Origin: Bacteroidaceae bacterium | GTDB lineage: Bacteria > Bacteroidota > Bacteroidia > Bacteroidales > Bacteroidaceae | DNA length: 36,915 nucleotides | NCBI GenBank assembly: GCA_017615245.1 | Contig: JAGAAL010000059.1 | Coordinates: 1 to 36,915, forward strand | Direction of reading: 5' to 3' | Shown: in pieces, positions 8,096 through 14,917 of the stretch | How the letters are laid out: the number at the start of each line of letters is the position of its first letter | Numbering within the stretch: the stretch's first letter is position 1 | Position numbers and translations under genes: made by a program | The notes under the pieces: generated by a model | Told to the model about the DNA's origin: nothing | The model's input: only the letters and a program-made list of their open reading frames with translations | The model's database searches: none

Positions 8096-8382
8096 ATCGG
8101 ACCGATATGAGGCCAGCAGACGGCAATCGAAGTTATATCGGTTCGATATGATAACAAAATTTAACAACCGACGTTGTATCGGTTCGATATGATAACAAAA
8201 ATTAACAACCGACGCTATATCGGCTCGATATGATAACAAAAATTAACAACCGACGCTATATCGGCTCGATATGATAACAAAAATTAACAATCGACGCTAT
8301 ATCGGTTCGATATGATAACAAAAATTAACAACTGACGTTATATCGGCTCGATATGAGACAAATAGTAACAATCTTTAACTAA
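8096..8382. repeat. 41-bp palindromic tandem array, 7 units
   Basis: Seven units start at 8096, 8137, 8178, 8219, 8260, 8301 and 8342, spaced exactly 41 bp apart. Each carries a near-palindrome ATATCG-N3-CGATAT (perfect with one central base in unit 1: ATATCGGACCGATAT). Units 2-6 share the linker GATAACAAAAATTAACAA and also CCGA-N7-TCGG across the unit boundary in most cases. Units 1 and 7 have diverged linkers, as expected at array edges. 41 bp is close to four helical turns, so the palindromes face the same side of the helix. The array ends 11 bp before the DUF6261 start codon. The period is not a multiple of three and there are no variable spacers, so it is neither coding nor CRISPR. Confidence 0.93.
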
Positions 8383-8393
8383 AACCAAACATT

Positions 8394-9308
8394 ATGGATA
8401 TTAACGCAAGACAGATTGAGGCACTCGACTTCAATTACCTCGACCAATCGGAAACCTATCAGTACAGCGCCGACCAGCTGGTGCGTGTGAAAGCCTGTGC
8501 AGCGCTCATGGCCAAGCTGGGCAACGAGGTGGATGCGTGGGAGGCAGCCACGCAAGCATTCGACACGGCGTTCCGCAAGGCTTCGACAGCGCAAGCTACG
8601 AAGAACGTGCAGGCGCTCGACTCCGAGCGCGACTCTTACTATACCGGCTTCACGGGCACGGTGAACAATGCTCTGAAGAGTCCGTTGCAGGCCCAGCGCG
8701 ATGCCGCGCAGCAGCTGACGGAGCCTATCAAGCGATACAACGTGAACACCAGCGGCGAATATCAGCAGCAGACCATGCGCACGGACCAGCTGTGCCAGGA
8801 CTTGCTAGCCAACTATGCCTCGCAGCTCACCACGCTGGGACTGACCGAGTGGGTGCAGGGCCTGTCGGCTAAGAACCAGGAGTTCCAGCAGGCCATGACC
8901 GCACGCACCAACGAGCAGGCAGGCTACGTGAAGAACGAACTGACGCAGCTGCGCCAGAATATCATCACGACGTACCGCATCTTCGTCAAGCTGGCCAACG
9001 TGGTGTTCATCTACGAGGGCGACACGGCCTACGCCACGACCATCGACCAGCTGAATGCCGAGGTGCGCCACTACAAGCAAATCATCGCCCGCAAGGGTGG
9101 CAGCAGCGGAAATGGCAGCGGCGGCAATGGCGGCAACAATGGCGGCAGCACCACGCCCGATACGCCCGACACGCCGGATACGCCCGACACACCCGATACA
9201 CCCGACACTCCGGACACGCCTGATACGCCCGATAATCCCGATAATCCGGGCGGTGGGGATGATAACGGTGGCGGTGGTGACAATCCGCCGGTAGTTGACC
9301 AGAACTAG
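8394..9308 (+). CDS. DUF6261 family protein with Gly-rich/TPD tail
   Basis: Residues 1-~235 match the DUF6261 type: a soluble helical protein with no signal peptide, beginning MDINARQIEALDFNYLDQSE and containing long Gln/Ala-rich helices. From ~236 it changes to a Gly/Ser/Asn linker and then nine TPD repeats (DNA 9153-9233), two NPD/NP steps and a Gly/Asp-rich end. The TPD codons vary, so the tract is old or selected rather than freshly expanded. The function of DUF6261 is not known to me. The ATG at 8394 lies 11 bp after the 41-bp array, which is the obvious candidate regulator of this gene, or else its target. Base composition is G/C-rich relative to the A/T-rich array. A terminator follows at 9347-9379. 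Confidence 0.78.
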   Translation: MDINARQIEALDFNYLDQSETYQYSADQLVRVKACAALMAKLGNEVDAWEAATQAFDTAFRKASTAQATKNVQALDSERDSYYTGFTGTVNNALKSPLQAQRDAAQQLTEPIKRYNVNTSGEYQQQTMRTDQLCQDLLANYASQLTTLGLTEWVQGLSAKNQEFQQAMTARTNEQAGYVKNELTQLRQNIITTYRIFVKLANVVFIYEGDTAYATTIDQLNAEVRHYKQIIARKGGSSGNGSGGNGGNNGGSTTPDTPDTPDTPDTPDTPDTPDTPDTPDNPDNPGGGDDNGGGGDNPPVVDQN

Positions 9309-9346
9309 CGGCCCCCCTCTAACTCCCCCAAGGGGGAGGATAAAAA

Positions 9347-9379
9347 CCCTCTTTATCGTGTGATAGAGAGGGCTTTTTT
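9347..9379 (+). terminator. Terminator after DUF6261 gene
   Basis: The stem CCCTCT...AGAGGG with TATC/GATA inner pairing is followed by CTTTTTT. A near copy of this hairpin occurs on the minus strand at 14682-14714. The C/G block CCCCCAAGGGGG just before it (about 9325-9336) is another hairpin. Confidence 0.85.
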
Positions 9380-9389
9380 GCAAAAAACA

Positions 9390-9417
9390 GTAAACGGTAA
9401 ACCGTAAACCGTAAACT
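9390..9417. repeat. Heptamer tandem repeat (GTAAACC)
   Basis: Four 7-bp units (GTAAACG, GTAAACC, GTAAACC, GTAAACT) lie between the terminator and a TATCTTTG box at 9423-9430. Confidence 0.8.
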
Positions 9418-9482
9418 TTTCGTATCTTTGACTACGTCGAAGATAAAATACGCCTCGGAAATAAAAAATAAATTCGATTTAT

Positions 9483-9513
9483 TTTGTACTTCGCTCGGCT
9501 TTTGCTATCTTTG
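9483..9513 (+). promoter_or_regulatory. Complete Bacteroidetes promoter for thioredoxin-fold gene
   Basis: TTTG at 9483-9486, a 19-bp spacer and TATCTTTG at 9506-9513 fit the sigma-ABfr consensus (TTTG, 19-21 bp, TAnnTTTG). The start codon is 28 bp downstream. A second TATCTTTG at 9423-9430 could be an alternative upstream promoter. Confidence 0.8.
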
Positions 9514-9541
9514 CACCGAATTTAAAACGAATTAACCAGAC

Positions 9542-11161
9542 ATGAACAAGAACATTGCATTTAGCATCCTCCTTGCCCTGCTGTTCGTTCCGATTGGCAT
9601 GCAGGCACAGAAGAAATCGAAGAAAGTGAAGGCACAAGAGGTGCCGCAGCTGATGAACTATCCCAGTGCGGAATGGGGCGAATATCGCATGCACGGCGGC
9701 AACGTGGTGTTTCAAGGGGGCTTAGTCGTGCCAGAAGAAGCGAAAGGCGAGAAGTTTCCGAAGGAGATAATTGACATGATGAATGGACGCTTCACGGTCA
9801 TCATGCGCGACTATATCGTCGGCAAGGAGAAAACCTCTGTGATTGAATTTAAGAACGACGGCACCTTCTCGATGAACGTCTATGTGCCTTATCCAATGTT
9901 TGTGCTTGTCTATCCGTTGGGAACGGCGTATGCCTGCCCAGGTGATACGGTCAGCGTCATCATCGACACCACAAAACAGACGAAGGAGGAGGGAGTCATC
10001 CTTGACGGCACAGGCCTTGGCGGTGAAGTGACCCGCCTGTATCAGCAGGTTGACCAGAAATACTGCAAGTTCGTCAGGCCGGAAAAAGTGTACGACAGCG
10101 AATCCGACTCGCTCTTGATGTGGAGGGACAAGCAGGTGGCACGTCTGGATGACATGGTGCGACAGATGAACGCAGGTCTGCCCGAACTCGAGGGCTGTTC
10201 GCCCATGGCATCCGACATTCTGCGCACGTATATCGTCTCACAGTATGTCGAATACATCTGCGACACCTATGCAAGTGCAGAATTCAAACTGATTCAGAAA
10301 GAAAACAGAATGCCATCGGAAGCATTTTGGCAAAAGTTCTTCAGTTTCGTGGCACCTCGCGAGAAATACCTGACAGACAATCCGCTGCTGATGATTGCCG
10401 CCGATGAGTTTTTCTTCAACAGAATAGAGTTTCACCTCTTCAGTCCCATCACTGCTGGCGGAGTGCTAGATTATATCCCCTTTGACTATGACCCGAAGAT
10501 TGCCGAGGCCATCGCAAAGGAGAAGCATGTATTTCGTCGTGAAGTAAGGATGAACTCAATGAAAAAACTGCAGGAGAAACTGAACGTCAGCCCTACCGAC
10601 TTTACCGCTCAAGTGTGCCAGTTGCGCAACATCTTCAGTACGTTGGAATGGCATGGGAATCGCTATGACCAAGCTGCTGACGATGTGGCTGCCGCCATGA
10701 GCGTTATCACTCATCCAGAACTGATTCGTAGAGGCATCCTGACCTTCCGCGACTACGTGAAGGAGAACGAAATCCAGGTGGTGGACGACAAACTGATGAC
10801 AAAGGGCGACAGCATCTTCCAGCGCATCATCGAGCCCTACAAAGGCAACGTGCTCTACGTCGATTTCTGGGAAATGTCGTGCGGTCCCTGCCGAGCCAAG
10901 ATGCTCAGCATGCGCGACGAGGTGGAGGCCAACAAGGACAAGCCCGTGAAATATCTCTACATCACCGACGACACGCCCGAGCAATGCAAACCATTCCTCG
11001 AACCCAACAACATCCAGGGCGAGCACATCCACATCACCCGTTCCGAGTGGGGCTACTTGCAAGAGAAGTTCCAGTTCTCAGGCATCCCCTTCGTTGTGCT
11101 CTACGATAAGCAGGGCAAACAGCGCAAGGACATAACCGTGGAGCAGTTGCTGGCAGAGTGA
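9542..11161 (+). CDS. Secreted TlpA-like thioredoxin-fold protein
   Basis: This is a Bacteroidetes exported protein of the TlpA/ResA-like disulfide oxidoreductase class. Residues 1-22 are a signal peptide (MQAQ end). Residues ~45-160 form a beta-rich N-terminal domain, ~165-420 are mostly helical and of unknown role, and ~430-539 are a thioredoxin fold with YVDFWEMSCGPCRAKM, active-site Cys447 and Cys450, and the cis-Pro segment FSGIPFVVLYD. It should reduce or isomerise disulfides of periplasmic partners. The partner is not evident from neighbours. It has its own complete promoter and looks monocistronic. Confidence 0.85.
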   Translation: MNKNIAFSILLALLFVPIGMQAQKKSKKVKAQEVPQLMNYPSAEWGEYRMHGGNVVFQGGLVVPEEAKGEKFPKEIIDMMNGRFTVIMRDYIVGKEKTSVIEFKNDGTFSMNVYVPYPMFVLVYPLGTAYACPGDTVSVIIDTTKQTKEEGVILDGTGLGGEVTRLYQQVDQKYCKFVRPEKVYDSESDSLLMWRDKQVARLDDMVRQMNAGLPELEGCSPMASDILRTYIVSQYVEYICDTYASAEFKLIQKENRMPSEAFWQKFFSFVAPREKYLTDNPLLMIAADEFFFNRIEFHLFSPITAGGVLDYIPFDYDPKIAEAIAKEKHVFRREVRMNSMKKLQEKLNVSPTDFTAQVCQLRNIFSTLEWHGNRYDQAADDVAAAMSVITHPELIRRGILTFRDYVKENEIQVVDDKLMTKGDSIFQRIIEPYKGNVLYVDFWEMSCGPCRAKMLSMRDEVEANKDKPVKYLYITDDTPEQCKPFLEPNNIQGEHIHITRSEWGYLQEKFQFSGIPFVVLYDKQGKQRKDITVEQLLAE

Positions 11162-11253
11162 CATCCCATTGAGTAATGACATAGGCGAAAGGGAAAGAAT
11201 GACACTTCGACTCTTCGACAAGCTCAGGTTAAAAAGAGATTGAAGAATTAACG

Positions 11254-11282
11254 AAAAGGGAACCGTATTTCTACGATTCCCT
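11254..11282 (-). terminator. Terminator for the 219-aa protein gene
   Basis: On the minus strand the stem AGGGAATCGT / ACGGTTCCCT is followed by TTTTC. It lies 66 bp past the stop at 11348. Confidence 0.6.
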
Positions 11283-11347
11283 GAATCCTCTTTCGAGGCA
11301 TATATGGTGGAAATAGAAGTACCCTTCGTATTTACATCATTTACGTT

Positions 11348-12007
11348 TTACCTGCGACCTACGACGATGCCGGGCTTCGCATTGTTAGGCGTATTTTTTG
11401 CAATCTGGCGGTTGTTTCCCGGGAGATTGTTGTTGCGAGCATTCCCCTTGTTGGCAGCCGTCGTATTGTGATGAGTAGTGCCGTTGTCCCTAACTACCGG
11501 GCCGTTATTTGGCTTTGTGTTGTTGGGCTTGGCTGGTGATACATGACCCTGCACATTCAAGTGCTTGTCAGCATAGAAGCGATCCGATTTGCGGTTGTTG
11601 CCACCTTTATAGTTGTTATATACCTTTGGGCGATCCTTGTAGAGGTGGTGCTTCTTGGTATAGTGGCTGTAAACATGGAACGTCCAGCTATCAGACTTCC
11701 AGCTAATCGGGCGATAGAAGTACGGAATGCCCATGTATGTTTTATACTGATAGGCAGTCAATACATATTGAAGGTCGGTGTTGCGACGGTTCCACCATCT
11801 GCCATAGGCATCAGCAGGAGAGTCAACACTCATCAGGTAGTCCAGATTGATCTCATAGACTGCTTCGTACTGGGCATTCGTCAGGTTCAGTTCGTAAGCC
11901 ATCTTGTCACTCAAGAACAGAGCCTCGTTCTTTGCCATTCTGTAGCTCATTGCGTTGGCCGAGATAGTCATGACCATCATCACTGCCATAATCATCAATT
12001 TCTTCAT
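11348..12007 (-). CDS. Exported protein with Asn/Lys-rich tail, unknown function
   Basis: No family is recognised with confidence. Residues 1-19 are a signal peptide (MTISANA). Residues ~25-100 form a helical and aromatic domain (LSDKMAYELNLTNAQYEAVYEINLDYL, then AYQYKTYMGIPYFYRP); the first part recalls the helix-hairpin of small periplasmic proteins such as Spy/CpxP, which is a weak similarity. Residues ~115-219 are low-complexity, rich in Asn, Lys, His and Pro, and strongly basic, so the tail could bind polyanions or the cell wall. A degenerate -7-like box (GTACTTTG on the minus strand at 12106-12113) would give a ~95-nt leader. It appears to be a single-gene unit. Confidence 0.75.
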   Translation of the reverse strand: MKKLMIMAVMMVMTISANAMSYRMAKNEALFLSDKMAYELNLTNAQYEAVYEINLDYLMSVDSPADAYGRWWNRRNTDLQYVLTAYQYKTYMGIPYFYRPISWKSDSWTFHVYSHYTKKHHLYKDRPKVYNNYKGGNNRKSDRFYADKHLNVQGHVSPAKPNNTKPNNGPVVRDNGTTHHNTTAANKGNARNNNLPGNNRQIAKNTPNNAKPGIVVGRR

Positions 12008-12174
12008 AATCTTGTCTCCTATACTTTAATGGTTAAACATATTGTTTTTTATCGCGGCGACCAGAAGAAACGTAATGTAACTCGGCACCGTTTTGTTTTC
12101 GGGTGCAAAGTACGGCATTTTTCATGGGATAACAAAAGGATTTCACCTAAACAGAAAGACGTAAAACCCTAAAC

Positions 12175-12273
12175 TTATACGGGGAAATCCCCCGCGTCGG
12201 TATAGACATCCTCGTACGAAGGATTCGCTGTATGTCCGTTGGCAAATCCCACTTCCGTTAGAAAAGAAGACAT
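12175..12273 (-). pseudogene. MsrA remnant (32 codons)
   Basis: A short minus-strand frame from ATG at 12273 to TAA at 12175 encodes MSSFL, then TEVGFANGHTANPSYEDVYT, then DAGDFPV. The middle aligns with residues 32-51 of the intact MsrA at 20963-21505 (TEVGFANGNTVNPTYKEVYT), differing at only four positions. The catalytic GCFWG motif and all of the rest are absent. It lies just past the terminator of the neighbouring gene, as expected of a decayed copy. It is almost certainly a fragment rather than a working enzyme; expression as a micro-peptide is possible but unsupported. Confidence 0.65.
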
Positions 12274-12278
12274 AAACG

Positions 12279-12310
12279 TAAAATCAGGGGCTTTCGCAAG
12301 TCCCTGATTC
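12279..12310 (-). terminator. Terminator for second ECF operon
   Basis: On the minus strand ATCAGGG / CCCTGAT around an 11-nt loop is followed by TTTTAC. It lies 64 bp past the stop at 12374, at the end of the sigma/anti-sigma-like operon. Confidence 0.7.
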
Positions 12311-12373
12311 TTATATCCAGCATTACCTAGTATTATCTGGTATGATTTACTTCTTACAAACTATAATACCATA

Positions 12374-13363
12374 TTATTTCTTTTGCACTTTCTTCCTCGC
12401 CAGCTCAAGCATGTCGTAGATGTATTCGTCCTTGTCGTTGTCGAAATTTTCCTGCACTTGCATCAGGCGGTTGGCTGCTACGGGACGCTCATCTTCATCA
12501 AGCGGAGCATTCTTGCAGAGGTCGAGGATGATGCCTGCCGACACGACCAGGTCCTCCTTTGCCCCCTTGTATTTGGAATCCATCATCTTCTCCGTCAACA
12601 ATCCGAAGAAGCGGTGCCAGTCGCGGTTGCTCAGGTTGCTCACTCCGCGTTGCATCACCTTGGCCATCCAGTTCTCCGTATTGCCGTCGAAGGGGATGTC
12701 TTCCTTTTGATGCCCGAATGCATCCATCAACTGCTGCTTGAAGATGTCCTCGTCCAGAACGTCGGGCCGCGACGCTATGCCCATAATATTCAAGGAATTG
12801 GCCGCTGCAATGCCAGGTGAGCCATCGGGCTGACGGCCATAGACAAAGACGAGTCTTGCGGTATAGACCTCAGGGTCGTCGGCGTTGCTCCACTCGGCTG
12901 CATAGCAGGTGCGATAGCCTTTGTGCTTCTTGTCGTTGAAGTTGGCGATGAAGTAGGTGCTGTTCTTCAAGCTTCCGATGAGGACGTCCTCATCTCCATC
13001 CCGATATATTTTCCACAGTCGGCGCAGACCGAGGTCGTGGACGAGGGCTGAGTCGATTGCACCTTTCTCATTACCTGTTTCTTCCTCATAAAGCGAGGTC
13101 TTGGCGGCCTCCTTTCTGAAAGCATCCTCCAGGGTTTCGGACACGGAATGCTGATACTTTCTATCCACCTTGATGGTGATAACTTTGCTCTCAACGGTGA
13201 TACCGTCCCTGTCCACTTTCGCTGTATTATGCTCTCCCACTTTGGTGACGCCCTCGAGTTCGTCAGTCACTTCCTGAAACGCCTTCTTGATTTGTTCTTG
13301 TGCCGAGGCGGTTGGCACGATAGCCATCATGGCGATGGCTGCGATGATGATACTTCCTTTCAT
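12374..13363 (-). CDS. Exported protein of unknown function, ECF operon
   Basis: No family is recognised. Residues 1-21 are a signal peptide (PTASAQ), so the 329-residue protein is periplasmic or exported. Residues ~55-90 are beta-like (ITVESKVITIKVDRKY) and followed by a helical, charged segment. The middle has LGLRRLWKIYRDGDEDVLIGSL and TYFIANFNDKKHKGYRTCYAAEW, compatible with a compact alpha/beta domain. The C-terminus (~255-329) is helical and ends in a basic ARKKVQKK. It is the third gene after an ECF sigma factor and an anti-sigma-like membrane protein, so it is probably a target of or signal for that system. The 34-bp gap before it is filled by a heptamer repeat. Confidence 0.72.
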   Translation of the reverse strand: MKGSIIIAAIAMMAIVPTASAQEQIKKAFQEVTDELEGVTKVGEHNTAKVDRDGITVESKVITIKVDRKYQHSVSETLEDAFRKEAAKTSLYEEETGNEKGAIDSALVHDLGLRRLWKIYRDGDEDVLIGSLKNSTYFIANFNDKKHKGYRTCYAAEWSNADDPEVYTARLVFVYGRQPDGSPGIAAANSLNIMGIASRPDVLDEDIFKQQLMDAFGHQKEDIPFDGNTENWMAKVMQRGVSNLSNRDWHRFFGLLTEKMMDSKYKGAKEDLVVSAGIILDLCKNAPLDEDERPVAANRLMQVQENFDNDKDEYIYDMLELARKKVQKK

Positions 13364-13396
13364 TTTTCAATTTTCAATTTTCAACTTTCAACTTTA
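13364..13396. repeat. Heptamer repeat (TTTTCAA/CTTTCAA)
   Basis: About four 7-bp units fill the gap between the anti-sigma-like gene and the exported protein gene. Confidence 0.75.
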
Positions 13397-13397
13397 A

Positions 13398-13994
13398 TTA
13401 TATCTCTCTGATTCTTTTGGTTTCAATCACTTCGTAGTCGCCTGCTTCGTTGGTCACGAGCACAGCATTGGCTGGCTGCGGCGTGGCGTTGAACGTAGCT
13501 TGGATGATATGGTTGCGCACCTCCTGCTCCTCGCGCTGGATGGTGGTGGCACACTCGCTGAGTATCTTCAGAGCCAGCGTCACATTCCGTTCCGAGCGCC
13601 AGATGCCATTGCCGAGTGTGTCGGGCAATTCCTGTAGATGCGTTCGCGATTTCCTTGCTGTCCGATGCGGTTGTATTGGCTGCGGCTCCACTGCCGCAAT
13701 CGGTTGTGGTGCTTCGGCTTCAATGGGCTTGTTCACGACTTCGTGGACTTCGGGCATCGACGGAGCTTGTACAATCTGCTGTGAAGTCTCATTGAGTTCA
13801 TGGTGCAACCCAATGCCAACGACAATCAACAGGCAGGCAGCGACGGACGCGGCCCATTGCCACCGATGGCGCTGGACAGGCTTCGTGTTCGCCCGCTCCA
13901 TCATGCGTTCGGTGAAGTCGGTTGGCAGTTGCGGCGTGTTGGCATAACGTCGTCGCAGGGCTTCGCGCAAGTCGGTATCTCTATGTGTTGTCAT
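13398..13994 (-). CDS. Anti-sigma-factor-like single-pass membrane protein
   Basis: The architecture fits a Bacteroidetes anti-sigma partner without a named zinc motif. A basic cytosolic head (~1-45) includes LREALRRRYANTPQLPTDFTERMMERA, the PxxFTxRMM pattern common in these proteins. One membrane helix (~47-63, WAASVAACLLIVVGIGL) follows, then a Pro-rich periplasmic linker (IEAEAPQPIAAVEPQPIQP, ~92-110) and a ~80-residue C-terminal domain. It starts 19 bp after the stop of the ECF sigma factor gene, so the two are surely co-transcribed. The family is unnamed to me and the role rests on architecture and position. Confidence 0.75.
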   Translation of the reverse strand: MTTHRDTDLREALRRRYANTPQLPTDFTERMMERANTKPVQRHRWQWAASVAACLLIVVGIGLHHELNETSQQIVQAPSMPEVHEVVNKPIEAEAPQPIAAVEPQPIQPHRTARKSRTHLQELPDTLGNGIWRSERNVTLALKILSECATTIQREEQEVRNHIIQATFNATPQPANAVLVTNEAGDYEVIETKRIREI

Positions 13995-14013
13995 ATCTAA
14001 CTATTTTTATTGG

Positions 14014-14619
14014 CTAAGAGGTCTTTTGCCTTGTGCCTTTTGCCTTTTGCCTTAATTCCTTATACAATTTCTTTCTTATTCTGTAGAGCCGGTTCGCCAG
14101 GGCGTGGGGCGTGGCATCCATGATGAACGAGCATTCGTCAAGCGGACGGTCCTCGAAGTAGTGAAGCGTGAGCAGCGTGCGTTCGTCGGGCGGCAGCTGG
14201 TCAATCAGCAGTTCCAGTCGGCTGATGCGCTCCTCGTTGCCCGTCGATAGTTCCGCCTCCAGCTGCTCATCGCTGATGTCCGTCTGCCAAACCTCCGAGT
14301 CTTCAATCGAAACGGTCATCGGGCTGCGGCGTTTCAGAAAGTCGAGCGTCAGTCGGTAGGCAATGCGGCAGAGCCAAGTGCCGAGCGATGCTCGCCGTGG
14401 GTCGTAGCTGTCGATGTGGTTGAAAGCGCGGAGAAACGTGTCCTGCGTCAGCTCCTCGGCATCCATCACGTTGCCTGCCAGCCTCGCAATCATGCCGAAC
14501 ACCTCCTGCCCGTAGTGGCCAATCATCAGCTCCTGCCCCCTGCGCCGGTCGCCCTTCACAGCATCCACTATCTGTTCGTCTATCTTCACTGTCGATCCGC
14601 TTTTCATTCCTTTTTCCAC
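14014..14619 (-). CDS. ECF-type RNA polymerase sigma factor
   Basis: This is a 201-residue group 4 sigma factor. Region 2 (~25-95) has MDAEELTQDTFLRAFNHID and ASLGTWLCRIAYRLTLDFLKRR. Region 4 (~140-190) has LPPDERTLLTLHYFEDRPLDEC and the recognition helix ATPHALANRLYRIRKKL. It heads an operon with an anti-sigma-like membrane protein and an exported protein. The C-terminal RQKAKGTRQKTS is encoded by a 7-bp-period repeat (14024-14051), so the natural end may have been replaced or extended by repeat DNA. The Met at 14619 or 14607 could be the start. No consensus promoter is seen immediately upstream. Confidence 0.92.
   Translation of the reverse strand: MEKGMKSGSTVKIDEQIVDAVKGDRRRGQELMIGHYGQEVFGMIARLAGNVMDAEELTQDTFLRAFNHIDSYDPRRASLGTWLCRIAYRLTLDFLKRRSPMTVSIEDSEVWQTDISDEQLEAELSTGNEERISRLELLIDQLPPDERTLLTLHYFEDRPLDECSFIMDATPHALANRLYRIRKKLYKELRQKAKGTRQKTS
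14024..14051. repeat. Heptamer repeat inside sigma factor 3' end
   Basis: Four units of TTTTGCC (one variant TTGTGCC) with exact 7-bp spacing encode the basic C-terminal tail of the ECF sigma factor on the minus strand. Confidence 0.85.
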
Positions 14620-14681
14620 TTGTTATACGACACATAACGTAAAATATCCCGCACTTTCACGCTTTTTTATCATTTTTTAGC

Positions 14682-14714
14682 AAAAAAAACCTCCCTATCG
14701 TGCGATAGAGAGGG
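14682..14714 (-). terminator. Terminator for GH127/GH27 operon
   Basis: On the minus strand CCCTCTCTATCG / CGATAGGGAGG is followed by eight T. It is nearly the same hairpin as the plus-strand terminator at 9347-9379. Confidence 0.8.
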
Positions 14715-14727
14715 TCTTATGGTTGCC

Positions 14728-14820
14728 ACTTTCCTCCCGGAAGCGTTTCCGACCAATAGCGGAAACGTTACTTTCATCCCGGAAGCGTTTCCGCTACTTG
14801 GCGAAAGCATTACTTTGTAT
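14728..14820. repeat. 42-bp tandem repeat with CGGAA/TTCCG palindromes
   Basis: Two units start at 14728 and 14770, with a third partial start (ACTTTGTATG) at 14812, all exactly 42 bp apart. Each full unit has CGGAAGCGTTTCCG, a palindrome with a 4-nt centre. Unit 1 also has GCGTTTCCG / CGGAAACGT, an inverted repeat across an 8-nt loop. The unit length is like that of the 41-bp array at 8096 but the sequence is unrelated. It lies between the GH27 stop and the sigma gene. Confidence 0.8.
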
Positions 14821-14821
14821 G

Positions 14822-14853
14822 TAAAAGACGAGCGGGAAGCCGTAGCTCCCCGC
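14822..14853 (-). terminator. Possible first terminator of GH operon
   Basis: On the minus strand the stem GCGGGGAGC...CTTCCCGC is followed by TCGTCTTTTAC, 65 bp past the GH27 stop. Confidence 0.55.
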
Positions 14854-14917
14854 CCTATCCGTCACTCCTTGTTTATAATATAATACGGAGATGATTTGTG
14901 TTCAATATTCTTAACGC

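Larger units (their letters stand above)
12008..12373. other. Gene-poor gap
   Basis: Apart from the MsrA remnant (12175-12273), a minus-strand terminator (12279-12310) and a weak minus-strand promoter-like box (12106-12113), I see nothing in this 366-bp gap. Confidence 0.6.

Noticed and set aside
8042-8239. Minus-strand 65-codon frame across the 41-bp array
   Set aside because: The repeat has a 41-bp period (not a multiple of three), so the frame is a by-product of the A/T-rich repeat; no promoter or homology is seen.
8137-8350. tRNA-like GGTTCGAT in the array
   Set aside because: The T-loop-like string recurs in every unit as part of the palindrome; no acceptor or anticodon stem is present.
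8096-8382. CRISPR array
   Set aside because: The linkers between the palindromes are nearly identical and there is no cas gene; a CRISPR needs unique spacers between repeats.
9071-9283. Minus-strand SGV-repeat frame opposite the TPD tail
   Set aside because: It mirrors the nine-codon-repeat DNA of the DUF6261 tail and begins without a plausible start signal.
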